NCBI GenBank assembly: GCA_029953615.1
Contig: CP124529.1
Location: 2,136,998-2,200,997, forward strand
Source: Pseudomonas putida
Lineage (GTDB): Bacteria; Pseudomonadota; Gammaproteobacteria; Pseudomonadales; Pseudomonadaceae
Direction: 5' to 3'
Length of the DNA stretch: 64,000 nt
Shown: positions 8,501 to 15,858 of the stretch, in pieces
How the letters are laid out: every line of letters starts with the position of its first letter
Position numbering within the stretch: position 1 is the first letter of the stretch
Program-made: the position numbers and the translations under genes
The notes under the pieces: generated by a model
Seen by the model: the letters and a program-made list of their open reading frames with translations, nothing else
Database searches by the model: none
What the model was told of the DNA's origin: nothing

Positions 8501-10644
8501 GCGCCTGGACCTCGCCCATGGAGTTCGCCCGCCGTACCGCGCTGGATGCGGTCGACTCGGGGCGCCTGAGCGGTGACCTGGCGATGAGCTGCTATGCCTG
8601 CAACCACCTGGTTTCCGATTCGCTGTTCATGGGCCGCTACCTGCCGGATGTGTTGGAGGAACTGGCGCAAGGCCTGGCCACCGTGCGTCGCTACGGTTAC
8701 CGCGACATCGAGCAGATCCTGCAGGCCCAGCAAGCGTTCGTCGCCAAATTGAGCAGCATGCCCTGCCCGGGCTTGCCCGCAGCCTCGAAATCGCCCACCA
8801 CGCGGTTCTTCCAGTACCTGATGGCCGGTATGTGCGACTTCTACCTGGGCAACATCCCGCAGGCCATGCGCAACCTGGCACTGGCCGGCGACAACACCTG
8901 GGCGGGACCGGCGCACATCAACCTGGCCGACTATCACCTGTTCCGCGGCCTGGCCCTGGGCAGCCCCGAGGCCGCTGGCAGCCCTGCCGACAAGCTGCGC
9001 GAGCTTCAGGCTCTGCGCGAACGCTTCGGCCGCTGGGCCGGCTTCAACCCGGCCACCTTCCGCAACAAGCTGTTGCTGATCGAAGGCGTGATCGCCAAGC
9101 TCGAAGGCGACGGCCTGGCCGCCATCCGCTGCTTCGACCAAGCACAGATCGCCGCCAGCGCTGCCGGTTTCATCCACGAGCAGGCGCTGGCCCACGAACA
9201 GCTGGCCGAGGTATGTATCCCCAGCGGCCTGATCTCCGGCGCCAACCTGCACCTACGCATCGCCCGCGACTGTTTCCATATCTGGGGCGCGACCGGCAAG
9301 GTGCACCAGCTGGAGGCTTTGCACCCGTTCCTGCGCACCCAGCCGATCCAGGAAAGCCATCGCGCCACCCACCAGGCCAGGCTCGATCTGGAAGCCGGTA
9401 TAAAGGCAGCCCGGGCGCTGTCCGAGGAAGTGCTGCTCGAGGGCCTGATCGAAATCCTGATGGGCCAGCTGACCCAGCATTCCGGCGCCGACCACGGTGC
9501 ACTGCTGATCGTCAGCGGTGCCGAATTCCAGATGGCTGCCCTCTCCTACATCGACGACGCCGGGCTGCACGTGAGCATGGACGATTGCCAGAAGTTCATG
9601 ACCCAGGCGCCGCTATCAATCATCAACGCCACCATGCGCACCAAGAAACCGCTGGTGCTCAACGATGCCCAGAGCGATTGCCCCGAGGCCTTCCGCCAGC
9701 AGCTGCAGGCGCGCAATGCCCGTTCGGTGCTGTGCCTGCCGCTGGTGATCCAGGGCGTGCTGATCGGCCTGGTGTACCTGGAAAACCGCCTGGTGCCGAA
9801 CCTGTTCGGTAGCCAGCGCCTGGCCATGCTGGAAATCCTCGCCTCGCAGGCGGCGGTGTCGCTGCAGACCGCCAAGTTGTACACACGCCTGGCCGAAGAC
9901 AACCAGACCCGCGCCCAGATGGAAGCCGAGCTACGCCGCTCACGCGCGGAATTGGCGCGCACTGCGCACCTGCAGGTGATGAACGAGCTGTCGGCATCCA
10001 TCGCCCACGAGATCAGCCAGCCGCTGCTGGGCATCGCTTCCAACGCCGCTGCCAGCCTGCGCTGGCTGAAGCGCGCCAAGCCCGACCTGGCAGAGGCGAT
10101 TGCCGGCCTGGAAGACATCCGCAACGACAGCGAACGGGCCGCCAACATAGTGCGTGCGCTGCGCTCGCTGGCCAAGCAGTCGCCAATGCAACTCAAGGTG
10201 GTGAAGCTGGACGAACTGATCCGCGAAGTGGTGCGCCTGACCTCGGCCGATGCCGCCAAGGGCACGGTGGACGTGCAGACGCAGTTGCAGGCGGGGGTGA
10301 GCGTGATGGCCGACCCGGTGCAGTTGCAGCAGTTGGTGTTCAACCTGATTACCAATGGCCTGGAGGCGCTCGCGGGGTATCGCAGCGACGGGGTGCTGCG
10401 CATTGCGTTGGCGGTGGTCGGGGACGGGGTGGAGGTCTGCGTGGACGACAACGGGCCGGGGATAGCCGTGGATGAGCGAGAGCGGGTGTTCAATGCGTTT
10501 CATACCACCAAGATGGGCGGCATGGGGATGGGCTTGGCGATTTGCAGCTCGGTGGTGCAGGCCCATGGTGGGGAGTTGCAGGCGCTGGTGTCGGAGCTGG
10601 GCGGGTGCCGGATTCGTTTCACGTTGCCTGTGAATGCTTCTTAA
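5596..10644 (+). CDS. Pseudokinase / AAA ATPase / GAF / sensor histidine kinase hybrid
   Basis: A 1682-residue protein of the trifunctional Ser/Thr-kinase/ATPase/histidine-kinase type. Residues 1-270 have a protein-kinase fold. Residues 300-500 are an AAA_16-type ATPase with Walker A GAAGMGKS (332-339) and Walker B FFDDLQW (D460-D461). Residues 700-1250 are a helical TPR-like linker. A GAF domain spans about 1272-1430, followed by a short coiled coil. HisKA has His1471 in IAHEISQPL, and the HATPase has an N box (NLITNGLEAL), VDDNGPGI and a glycine-rich lid. In the kinase lobe the catalytic HRD Asp is Ala139 (HGALQP) and the DFG Asp is Cys157 (GCFR). The lobe is therefore probably a sensor or scaffold, while the C-terminal histidine kinase looks active. 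It has no transmembrane segment and is likely cytoplasmic. Divergent from its probable response regulators. Confidence 0.88.
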   Translation: MLDERLAHRPIDYDQSIDEGWLNRCDISALGQEGELSYFRLQDPDTQQAWIAVRAPREAPAACQRLERDYRLQLDPQWAVIPSAFVRSAEGPLLVYPAGRSIADLIAEGPMALAPFLEVAVNAATALALAHERNVLHGALQPEHVCLHTNQRVRLGCFRADPAQLISEQGTPLGNWAYLAPEQVCPHGSSSDRRTDIYALGAILYQLLLGELPLAGRDTQHWRQLHAGVQPRAACEVNRNVPQPLSRILAKALAKEPDARYQSARALAVDLAHCQRQSAAGKTMEAFEPGCADPVTPSRARLYGRCAEQKAIALLLKALRRDSQPHALLINGAAGMGKSSLVEAALKANAKGYWAIGRCNSVAQAIPYAPWVEILGALTTQLLAKNSQDLDTLRREILRRIKGHGRLLAKLAPDLQLVLGPLPELPAKPTRLTLQKELRAVVEFLQVFSRPGQPLVLFFDDLQWADDASQQLLALLLAHAPGNLLLIFARRNDAPAGSTPLALPATVRSTTLNLRPLDVGAVTELIGERYHVGPEDAFQVAELVHGKTAGNPFFINQILRAMVEDQLFTFDAQAMRWSWCLQAVARHRYSDNVADLLIDRLARLPAAQRDLLRVAGAAGSRCDERLLHHVLAKVPGEPLKALIDAGFLQPGQNGLGFAHERVMEAAYALTPVRERAPLHAHIALAMRRAWQDDLHEVLFELANQLQRASPYGFAADDCETFLLHLREAASRARDDGALEQAAGYLHTAEQLLHHGATLESRATHGFAIACMATECDMQLSRMTAAEARISECRQRARSSLDQARVCRLQALLYTLRGDYQAAIDSAISGLDLLGTSPVRGADWQQVEASHARVQALVEQKGRHCLESLPCTDSEEVTVAISLLATLSSSFFVKDDICFLHLAKLMELSLLHGVAPGSTYGMAWYGVMIAEHFGAYHDGHACCLAALKLIERHGFDADLTSALLALDQVSAWTSPMEFARRTALDAVDSGRLSGDLAMSCYACNHLVSDSLFMGRYLPDVLEELAQGLATVRRYGYRDIEQILQAQQAFVAKLSSMPCPGLPAASKSPTTRFFQYLMAGMCDFYLGNIPQAMRNLALAGDNTWAGPAHINLADYHLFRGLALGSPEAAGSPADKLRELQALRERFGRWAGFNPATFRNKLLLIEGVIAKLEGDGLAAIRCFDQAQIAASAAGFIHEQALAHEQLAEVCIPSGLISGANLHLRIARDCFHIWGATGKVHQLEALHPFLRTQPIQESHRATHQARLDLEAGIKAARALSEEVLLEGLIEILMGQLTQHSGADHGALLIVSGAEFQMAALSYIDDAGLHVSMDDCQKFMTQAPLSIINATMRTKKPLVLNDAQSDCPEAFRQQLQARNARSVLCLPLVIQGVLIGLVYLENRLVPNLFGSQRLAMLEILASQAAVSLQTAKLYTRLAEDNQTRAQMEAELRRSRAELARTAHLQVMNELSASIAHEISQPLLGIASNAAASLRWLKRAKPDLAEAIAGLEDIRNDSERAANIVRALRSLAKQSPMQLKVVKLDELIREVVRLTSADAAKGTVDVQTQLQAGVSVMADPVQLQQLVFNLITNGLEALAGYRSDGVLRIALAVVGDGVEVCVDDNGPGIAVDERERVFNAFHTTKMGGMGMGLAICSSVVQAHGGELQALVSELGGCRIRFTLPVNAS

Positions 10645-10645
10645 G

Positions 10646-10753
10646 CCTGTACCGCCTCTTCGCGGGCACGCCCGCTCCCACAGAACCGTGCAGCTCTCAA
10701 GCTGTGCGCTATCCCTGTGGGAGCGGGCGTGCCCGCGAAGGGGCCGGTACAGG
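10646..10753. repeat. REPIN, family A (inverted REP pair)
   Basis: Two family-A REPs (TTCGCGGGCACGCCCGCTCC and its complement) face each other around a 35-40 base loop. They lie between the kinase gene and the convergent YcaC-like gene. Confidence 0.92.
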
Positions 10754-10759
10754 TTTACA

Positions 10760-11386
10760 TCAACGGGCGCTCAAGGCCGCATAGCTGTTCATCAGGTTGC
10801 GGTAGTTGGGAATGCGCTGCGACAGCAGGTTACCCAGCCCTTCGATGTCGTTGCGCCAGTCCCGGTGCAGCTCACAGGCCACCGAGAACCAGTTCATCAT
10901 CTGTGCACCCGCCTGGGTCATGCGCACCCAGGCCGCCTGCTGCACGGTTTCGTTGAAGGTGCCAGAAGCATCGGTCACCACGAACACTTCAAAACCTTCT
11001 GCCAGCGCCGACAGCGTCGGGAACGCCACGCACACATCGGTCACCACGCCGGCGATGATCAGCTGCTTGCGGCCAGTGGCCTTGATCGCCTTGACGAAGT
11101 CTTCGTTGTCCCAGGCGTTGATCTGGCCTGGGCGGGCAATGTACGGCGCATCCGGGAACATCTCCTTCAGCTCGGGTACCAGCGGGCCGTTCGGGCCTTG
11201 CTCGAAGCTGGTGGTGAGGATGGTCGGCAAGCCGAAGAACCTGGCCAGGTCGCCCAGGGCCAGCACGTTGTTCTTGAACTCGTTGGGCGAGAAGTCCTGC
11301 ACCAGCGAAATCAGGCCGGTCTGGTGATCGACCAACAGCACCACGGCGTCGTCTTTGTTCAGGCGCTTGTAATCGGGTTGGCTCAT
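10760..11386 (-). CDS. YcaC-like isochorismatase-family cysteine hydrolase (paralogue 1)
   Basis: A 208-residue member of the isochorismatase-like superfamily with the Asp motif VVLLVDHQTG near residue 20 and the nucleophile motif GVVTDVCVAFP (Cys near 119). It lacks a signal peptide and is probably a cytoplasmic oligomer. The natural substrate of YcaC-type hydrolases is not established. The start at 11384-11386 is preceded by AAGGAGT. It is clearly related to, but more diverged than, the two near-identical copies at 16634 and 25193. An AraC-type gene lies 72 bases upstream on the same strand. Confidence 0.88.
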   Translation of the reverse strand: MSQPDYKRLNKDDAVVLLVDHQTGLISLVQDFSPNEFKNNVLALGDLARFFGLPTILTTSFEQGPNGPLVPELKEMFPDAPYIARPGQINAWDNEDFVKAIKATGRKQLIIAGVVTDVCVAFPTLSALAEGFEVFVVTDASGTFNETVQQAAWVRMTQAGAQMMNWFSVACELHRDWRNDIEGLGNLLSQRIPNYRNLMNSYAALSAR

Positions 11387-11458
11387 CGGGGTGACTCCTT
11401 GGGTTGGGAAACGGGCCGGCACTGTCCACAAGGGGCTATACCGGCGGATAGGTTCGGC

Positions 11459-11821
11459 TTAAGAATGGGCGTGCGCCTGGCGCCAGGCCTTGGGCGGCTG
11501 GCCGACCAGGCGGCTGAAGGCACGGGTGAAATGGGCCTGGTCGCAGAAGCCGCATTCCAGGCTCACATGGGTGATCGGCGCCTCGGTGGCGAGCAGGCGC
11601 TTGGCCTTTTCCATGCGTGCCAGCAGGCGCCAGGCTTGTGGCGAGAGGCCGGTGTTGACCTTGAATGCGCGGGAGAAGTGGCTGCGTGTGAGGTTGCACA
11701 CGCCGGCGATCTCGATGATCGACAACGGGCTGTGCAACATCAGTTCCTTGGCCCGGCGCAACCGCGCAGGCGTAAGCGCGCCGGGGGTTTGCAGCGGCGC
11801 TTGGGGCGTCCCGAGGTGCAT
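11459..11821 (-). CDS. AraC-family transcriptional regulator (DNA-binding domain only)
   Basis: A 120-residue protein that is essentially just the double helix-turn-helix of AraC regulators (IIEIAGVCNLTRSHFSRAF and VSLECGFCDQAHFTRAFSRL). No ligand-binding domain is visible. It is encoded upstream of the YcaC-like hydrolase on the same strand and divergent from the GlxA-type gene. The ATG at 11819-11821 is chosen; an in-frame ATG 42 bases further upstream is possible. The target is unknown, with the adjacent hydrolase the obvious candidate. Confidence 0.82.
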   Translation of the reverse strand: MHLGTPQAPLQTPGALTPARLRRAKELMLHSPLSIIEIAGVCNLTRSHFSRAFKVNTGLSPQAWRLLARMEKAKRLLATEAPITHVSLECGFCDQAHFTRAFSRLVGQPPKAWRQAHAHS

Positions 11822-11958
11822 GGCGACTCTCCTGTTCAATGCAGAAAGTCTCGCCCTCGGCACATGACAAAGTCCTGAGGCAAACCTGAATTGTTATTAA
11901 TTGTGTGCGGCTGGATACCTTAAGATGCATGACATATTCAGCTACAGAGCCAAGAGGT

Positions 11959-12934
11959 ATGCAGCAAAACGCCCACCGCACCGTGGCCATGGTGCTGTTC
12001 AACGATGTGTTGTTGCTGGATGTCACGGGGCCCATGGATGCGTTCGCCATCGCCAACCGGTTCCTGCCTGCCGAGCAGCAATACCGCTTGCTGACCCTGG
12101 CCGAGGGGCAAACGGCGGTGCGCGGCTCATGCGGGCTGAAGGTGATCGCCGACCTGCGCCTGGAGGACTTGCCGGAAGCCGTCGACCTGTTGCTGGTGCC
12201 AGGCGGCCCAGGGGCCTATGACATCGCCCTGCCAGGCATCGAACGCTGGCTGCCCCAGGCCGTGCGCCGGGCCAAACGCTTCGGCGCCATCTGCACCGGG
12301 GTCTTCCTGCTGGGCCGGGCCGGGCTGCTGAATGGCTATCGCTGCACCACCCACTGGAACTACGTGGAGCGCCTGGCAAAGGCGTTCCCCGAGGCCAAGG
12401 TCGAGACCGAGCAGATCTACGTGATTGATCGCTGCCTGATTACCTCGGGCGGCATCACCGCTGGCATGCGACCTGGCGTTGGCGGTGGTGGCCGAGGACC
12501 ATGGCAAGGCGCTGGCCCTGGAAGTGGCCAAGGTGCTGCTGGTCGCCCGCCATCGCCAGGGCGGGCAGACACCCTACGGGCCACTGCTGGCGGCAGTACC
12601 GCGAGACGATTCGCCGATTGCCCGGGTGCAGGCGTACATCGTCGACCATATCGAGCAAGCCTTCACCGTGCAGAAAATGGCAAACCTGGTGGCCATGAGC
12701 GGGCGCAACTTTGCCCGGACCTTTCTGCGCGAGGTTGGGATCACGCCGCTGCAGTACCTGCAGAATGCGCGCATCGACCGGGCGCGCAAACTGCTGGAAG
12801 GCACCGACCTGCCCTTGAAGGTAGTGGCTGCGCAGTGCGGGTTTGGCAGTGACCGGCATTTGCGCAAAGTGTTTTGCGAGCGGATTGGCATGACGCCAGC
12901 GCAGTATCGGGCGCAGTTTGGTGGCGGTGAATAG
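11959..12934 (+). pseudogene. GlxA-family regulator (DJ-1/PfpI + AraC), split by one frameshift
   Basis: The first frame encodes a DJ-1/PfpI-like amidase-fold sensor (TVAMVLFNDVLLLDVTGPMD, LVPGGPGAYD, FGAICTGVFLLGRAGLL) up to GGITAGM. The second frame continues with LALAVVAEDHGKALALEVAK and a full AraC helix-turn-helix pair (MANLVAMSGRNFARTF, VVAAQCGFGSDRHLRKVF). A single extra C at about 12469 (ATG-C-GAC) breaks the frame, and removing it gives a normal protein of about 324 residues. The ATG at 11959 follows CAAGAGG. It is a true pseudogene or a sequence error. It is divergent from the small AraC gene. Confidence 0.87.
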
Positions 12935-12951
12935 TCGGATCTGCGCTGCCT

Positions 12952-13037
12952 TCTTCGCGGGCACGCCCGCTCCCACAGAGATTACACCGGCCTCAGGGGC
13001 AGTGTTGTACCTGTGGGAGCGGGCGTGCCCGCGAAGA
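12952..13037. repeat. REPIN, family A
   Basis: Inverted pair of TTCGCGGGCACGCCCGCTCC-type REPs around a loop of roughly 40 bases. It lies between the GlxA-type gene and the antiporter gene, both on the plus strand, so it is within 140 bases of the antiporter start. Confidence 0.9.
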
Positions 13038-13171
13038 GATCACCACAGGTTGTCACCCGTATCGGGACAATGTTTCTCCCCGAGAGCAGATTGTTCGACG
13101 CCATCTCAACCCCCAAAATCGTCCGCCAAACTGATCTAACGCTGCCCCGGCAGCTCATGGAGTACGAGCCA

Positions 13172-14959
13172 ATGCCACACGAAGGCAGCCTTCTGCAAAC
13201 CGCGGTGATCTTCCTGCTCGCCGCTGTCCTCGCCGTCCCGCTGGCCAAGCGCCTGCAACTGGGGGCCGTGCTCGGTTACCTGCTCGCCGGTGTGATCATC
13301 GGCCCGCAGGCGCTGGGCCTGATCCGCGACACCGAAAGCGTGGCGCACATTTCCGAGCTGGGCGTGGTCCTGCTGCTGTTCATCATTGGCCTGGAACTGT
13401 CGCCCAAGCGCCTGTGGCTGATGCGCAAGGCCGTGTTCGGCGTCGGTACCGCCCAGGTGCTGCTGACCGGTGCGCTGATCGGCGCCATTGCCCTGTTCGG
13501 CTTCAGCCAGACGCTACCGGCGGCCATCGTGCTCGGCCTGGGCCTGGCGCTGTCGTCCACCGCCCTTGGCCTGCAGAGCCTGGCCGAGAGCAAGCAGCTC
13601 AACGCCCCGCACGGCCGTTTGGCGTTCGCCATTCTGCTGTTCCAGGACATCGCCGCCATCCCGCTGATTGCCTTAGTGCCGCTGCTGGCAGCCAGCGGCC
13701 CGGACACCAGCCATGGCGACAGCTTGCAACACGGCCTGAAAGTGTTCGCCAGCATCGCCGTGGTGATCATCGGCGGCCGCTACCTGCTACGCCCAGTGTT
13801 CCGCACCGTCGCCCGTACCGGTCTGCCAGAGGTATCCACCGCCACCGCGCTGCTGGTGGTGATCGGTACTGCCTGGCTGATGGAAGAAGCCGGCATTTCC
13901 ATGGCCCTGGGCGCCTTCCTTGCAGGCCTGCTGCTGGCCGACTCGGAGTACCGCCACGAGCTGGAATCGCAGATCGAGCCGTTCAAGGGCCTGTTGCTGG
14001 GGCTGTTCTTCATCAGTGTCGGCATGGGTGCCAACCTGCACCTGCTGCTGGAAATGCCGTTGGTTGTGCTGGGCCTGACCCTGCTGCTGGTGACCGTGAA
14101 GCTGGTGCTGCTGGTCGGCGTCGGCCGCCTGGTCGGTGGCCTGAACAGCGCCAGCGCCCTGCGCCTGGGCATGGTGCTGGCTGCTGGTGGCGAATTTGCC
14201 TTCGTGGTGTTCAAGCTGGGCAAGGACCAGGGCCTGTTCGATACCCAGACCTACGACTTGCTGCTGATGACCATCACGTTGTCGATGGCTATTACGCCGC
14301 TGCTGATGATTGGCTGCGCCCACGCCCTCAAGCGCCCGCAACCGGCGCGTGAGGTGCCGGAGCATTACAAGCAGATCCAGGCTGACACGCCACGGGTGGT
14401 GATCGTCGGCATGGGCCGCATGGGCCAGATTGTCGCGCGTATCCTGCGGGCACAGAAGATTCCGTTCATTGCCCTGGAAACCTCGGTAGACACCATCGAG
14501 ATGACCCGTATGTTCGAACAGGTGCCGGTGTTCTACGGCGACCCGCTGCGCCCCGAGGTGCTGCATGCGGCCAAGGTGGGCGAGGCGGAATACTTCATCA
14601 TCACCATCGACGACCCGGAAGCTGCCATTCACACCGCGGAAAGGGTGAAACGCCTGTACCCGCACCTGAAGGTACTGGCCCGCGCGCGCAACCGCCAGCA
14701 TGTGCACAAGTTGGCGGATGCCGGCGCCGAGCCGATTCGCGAGACGTTCTACTCCAGCCTGGAGATGACCCGCCGTGCATTGGTGGGGTTGGGGTTGAGC
14801 GACGCGCAGGCGGCGGACCGGATTGCGCGGTTTACCCAGCATGACGAAGAGGTGCTGGAGGCACAGGGGCAGGTGCGTGATGACCGGGCCAAGGTGATGC
14901 AGACGGCCAAGGAGGCCCGGGCGGAGTTGGAGCGGTTGTTTGATTCGGATGCGGATTGA
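13172..14959 (+). CDS. CPA2-family monovalent cation:proton antiporter (KefB/KefC-like)
   Basis: A 595-residue protein. Residues 1-385 hold about 12 membrane helices (LLQTAVIFLLAAVLAVPLAK, GYLLAGVIIGPQALGL, LLFQDIAAIPL, FFISVGMGANL). Residues 400-520 form a TrkA-N Rossmann domain with the dinucleotide motif VVIVGMGRMGQIVARIL. The C-terminus is charged and probably coiled. Kef systems exchange K+ for H+ and are gated by glutathione adducts. No separate KefF/KefG subunit is encoded beside it. The reading frame is open further upstream, but the ATG at 13172 has GGAG nine bases before it and matches the family start. Confidence 0.92.
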   Translation: MPHEGSLLQTAVIFLLAAVLAVPLAKRLQLGAVLGYLLAGVIIGPQALGLIRDTESVAHISELGVVLLLFIIGLELSPKRLWLMRKAVFGVGTAQVLLTGALIGAIALFGFSQTLPAAIVLGLGLALSSTALGLQSLAESKQLNAPHGRLAFAILLFQDIAAIPLIALVPLLAASGPDTSHGDSLQHGLKVFASIAVVIIGGRYLLRPVFRTVARTGLPEVSTATALLVVIGTAWLMEEAGISMALGAFLAGLLLADSEYRHELESQIEPFKGLLLGLFFISVGMGANLHLLLEMPLVVLGLTLLLVTVKLVLLVGVGRLVGGLNSASALRLGMVLAAGGEFAFVVFKLGKDQGLFDTQTYDLLLMTITLSMAITPLLMIGCAHALKRPQPAREVPEHYKQIQADTPRVVIVGMGRMGQIVARILRAQKIPFIALETSVDTIEMTRMFEQVPVFYGDPLRPEVLHAAKVGEAEYFIITIDDPEAAIHTAERVKRLYPHLKVLARARNRQHVHKLADAGAEPIRETFYSSLEMTRRALVGLGLSDAQAADRIARFTQHDEEVLEAQGQVRDDRAKVMQTAKEARAELERLFDSDAD

Positions 14960-14973
14960 GCTATCGCCATGTG

Positions 14974-15068
14974 CCGGCCTCTTCGCGGGCTTGCCCGCTC
15001 CCACAGGAATATGCGCAAACCTGCCAGGCAGCGCAGTCCCTGTGGGAGCGGGCGAGCCCGCGAAGGGC
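14974..15068. repeat. REPIN, family A
   Basis: Facing copies of CCGGCCTCTTCGCGGGCTTG and GCGAGCCCGCGAAGGGCCG around about 30 bases, directly after the antiporter stop codon. Confidence 0.9.
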
Positions 15069-15180
15069 CGCGTAGCGGACCCAATGCACAAAAATATCAG
15101 CAGCATCCTACTTCGTTGCGAGCCATTTCCTACTCAGCCATACCATCTGACGAATTATCCTACGCACCGTGTCGAAGCCC

Positions 15181-15215
15181 GTCTGATTGTCCGGGGAAAG
15201 CCTGCTCTCTAGGCT
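15181..15215 (+). promoter_or_regulatory. Repeated promoter block, copy 1
   Basis: This 35-base block matches the block at 15790-15824 at 30 of 35 positions. It contains TTGTCC, a 17-base spacer and TAGGCT, a plausible -35/-10 pair. Transcription would begin near 15222, at the start of the structured leader of the DUF6124 gene. Confidence 0.6.
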
Positions 15216-15216
15216 T

Positions 15217-15412
15217 GCCGGGTCGCTGTCGGTTCAGCGATCGGGTGTGGAAACCCGGCAGGTAAATCGGAATAGCTGTTGTCATGGCAGCTGCGCGCGG
15301 GAGGCCGAATGGCCTGCCGGGGTTCCGATAGCCTGGCTTTCCACCCCGCGTGCAGCCGCCACCCTTCGCGTGGAAACGGATGGTGCCGGCCAACCTCTAT
15401 CGGAGTTTGGCT
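15217..15412 (+). ncRNA. Structured leader or small RNA upstream of the DUF6124 gene
   Basis: A 196-base region without a convincing gene but rich in stems. GCCGGGT (15217) pairs with ACCCGGC (15253), enclosing CGCTG/CAGCG. AGGCC/GGCCT forms a hairpin at 15302-15315. GGAAACCCGGCAGG (15249-15262) can pair with CCTGCCGGGGTTCC (15313-15326) at 13 of 14 positions. The 15253-15259 segment cannot be in both long stems at once, which is the layout expected of a switch or attenuator. It shares GGTGTrGGAAmCCC-like sequence with the minus-strand RNA candidate at 16393. The class is unknown; a phage C4-type antisense RNA is one possibility. Confidence 0.5.
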
Positions 15413-15706
15413 ATGAAAAAAATTGTTCCCAATCCACCTCTCCCCAACACCAAAGAACGCGCCTTCAGCCGCTGCGATGCCGGCCATCCACCTTTGTTCA
15501 CAGTAAACCCAGACGTCTCTGCCCACGACGCCCTGGTGCATGTCGCCCAGTACCTGCGCGGCGCCTACGACTGTGGCTACAAAGCCCTGGAACACCTGGA
15601 TGAAACCGGCAAGAGCCTGTTCTGGAGCAACCTGAATGCGCTCGAAATGGCAGAAGGATTGGTTGAGGCATTGCTGGATGGGATTGAGTCGCAGCCTGTA
15701 AGTTGA
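15413..15706 (+). CDS. DUF6124 (formerly DUF3077) family protein
   Basis: A 97-residue soluble protein starting MKKIVPNPPLPNT, with the family-like core VNPDVSAHDALVHVAQYLRG and a helical C-terminus. The family is common in Pseudomonas and has no known function. The ATG at 15413 follows CGGAG. It has a long structured leader behind a promoter block also used by the next gene. Base composition is more AT-rich than its neighbours, which suggests an accessory origin. Confidence 0.82.
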   Translation: MKKIVPNPPLPNTKERAFSRCDAGHPPLFTVNPDVSAHDALVHVAQYLRGAYDCGYKALEHLDETGKSLFWSNLNALEMAEGLVEALLDGIESQPVS

Positions 15707-15789
15707 AGCGCTTTTGCACAGAGCAGGCTGCGGTAACCGGCCTGCTCCGCCTCAATATAGGAAACGCCCTACAAAAAGAGTCAATCACC

Positions 15790-15824
15790 GTCTGATTGTT
15801 CGAGGAAACCCTTCTCCCTAGGCT
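15790..15824 (+). promoter_or_regulatory. Repeated promoter block, copy 2
   Basis: Same 35-base block as at 15181 (30 of 35 identical), with TTGTTC, a 17-base spacer and TAGGCT. Here the following hairpin is short (GGCCGC...GCAGCC) and the PBECR2-type gene starts within 35 bases. Confidence 0.6.
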
Positions 15825-15858
15825 CACTTGGCCGCACTGATCGCAGCCAGGTATCTCA

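Noticed and set aside
9546..10493. Minus-strand frame of 315 codons opposite the histidine kinase domain
   Set aside because: Ser/Arg-rich shadow of a strongly conserved histidine kinase domain.
12952..13037. Regularly repeated palindromes considered as a CRISPR array
   Set aside because: The repeats are paired, inverted and scattered singly between genes, not tandem direct repeats with equal spacers.
13013..13171. Upstream extensions of several genes beginning MGAGVPAKR or similar
   Set aside because: These residues are translations of REP repeats (GTGGGAGCGGGCGTGCCCGC) seen before many genes; internal starts with ribosome sites were chosen instead.
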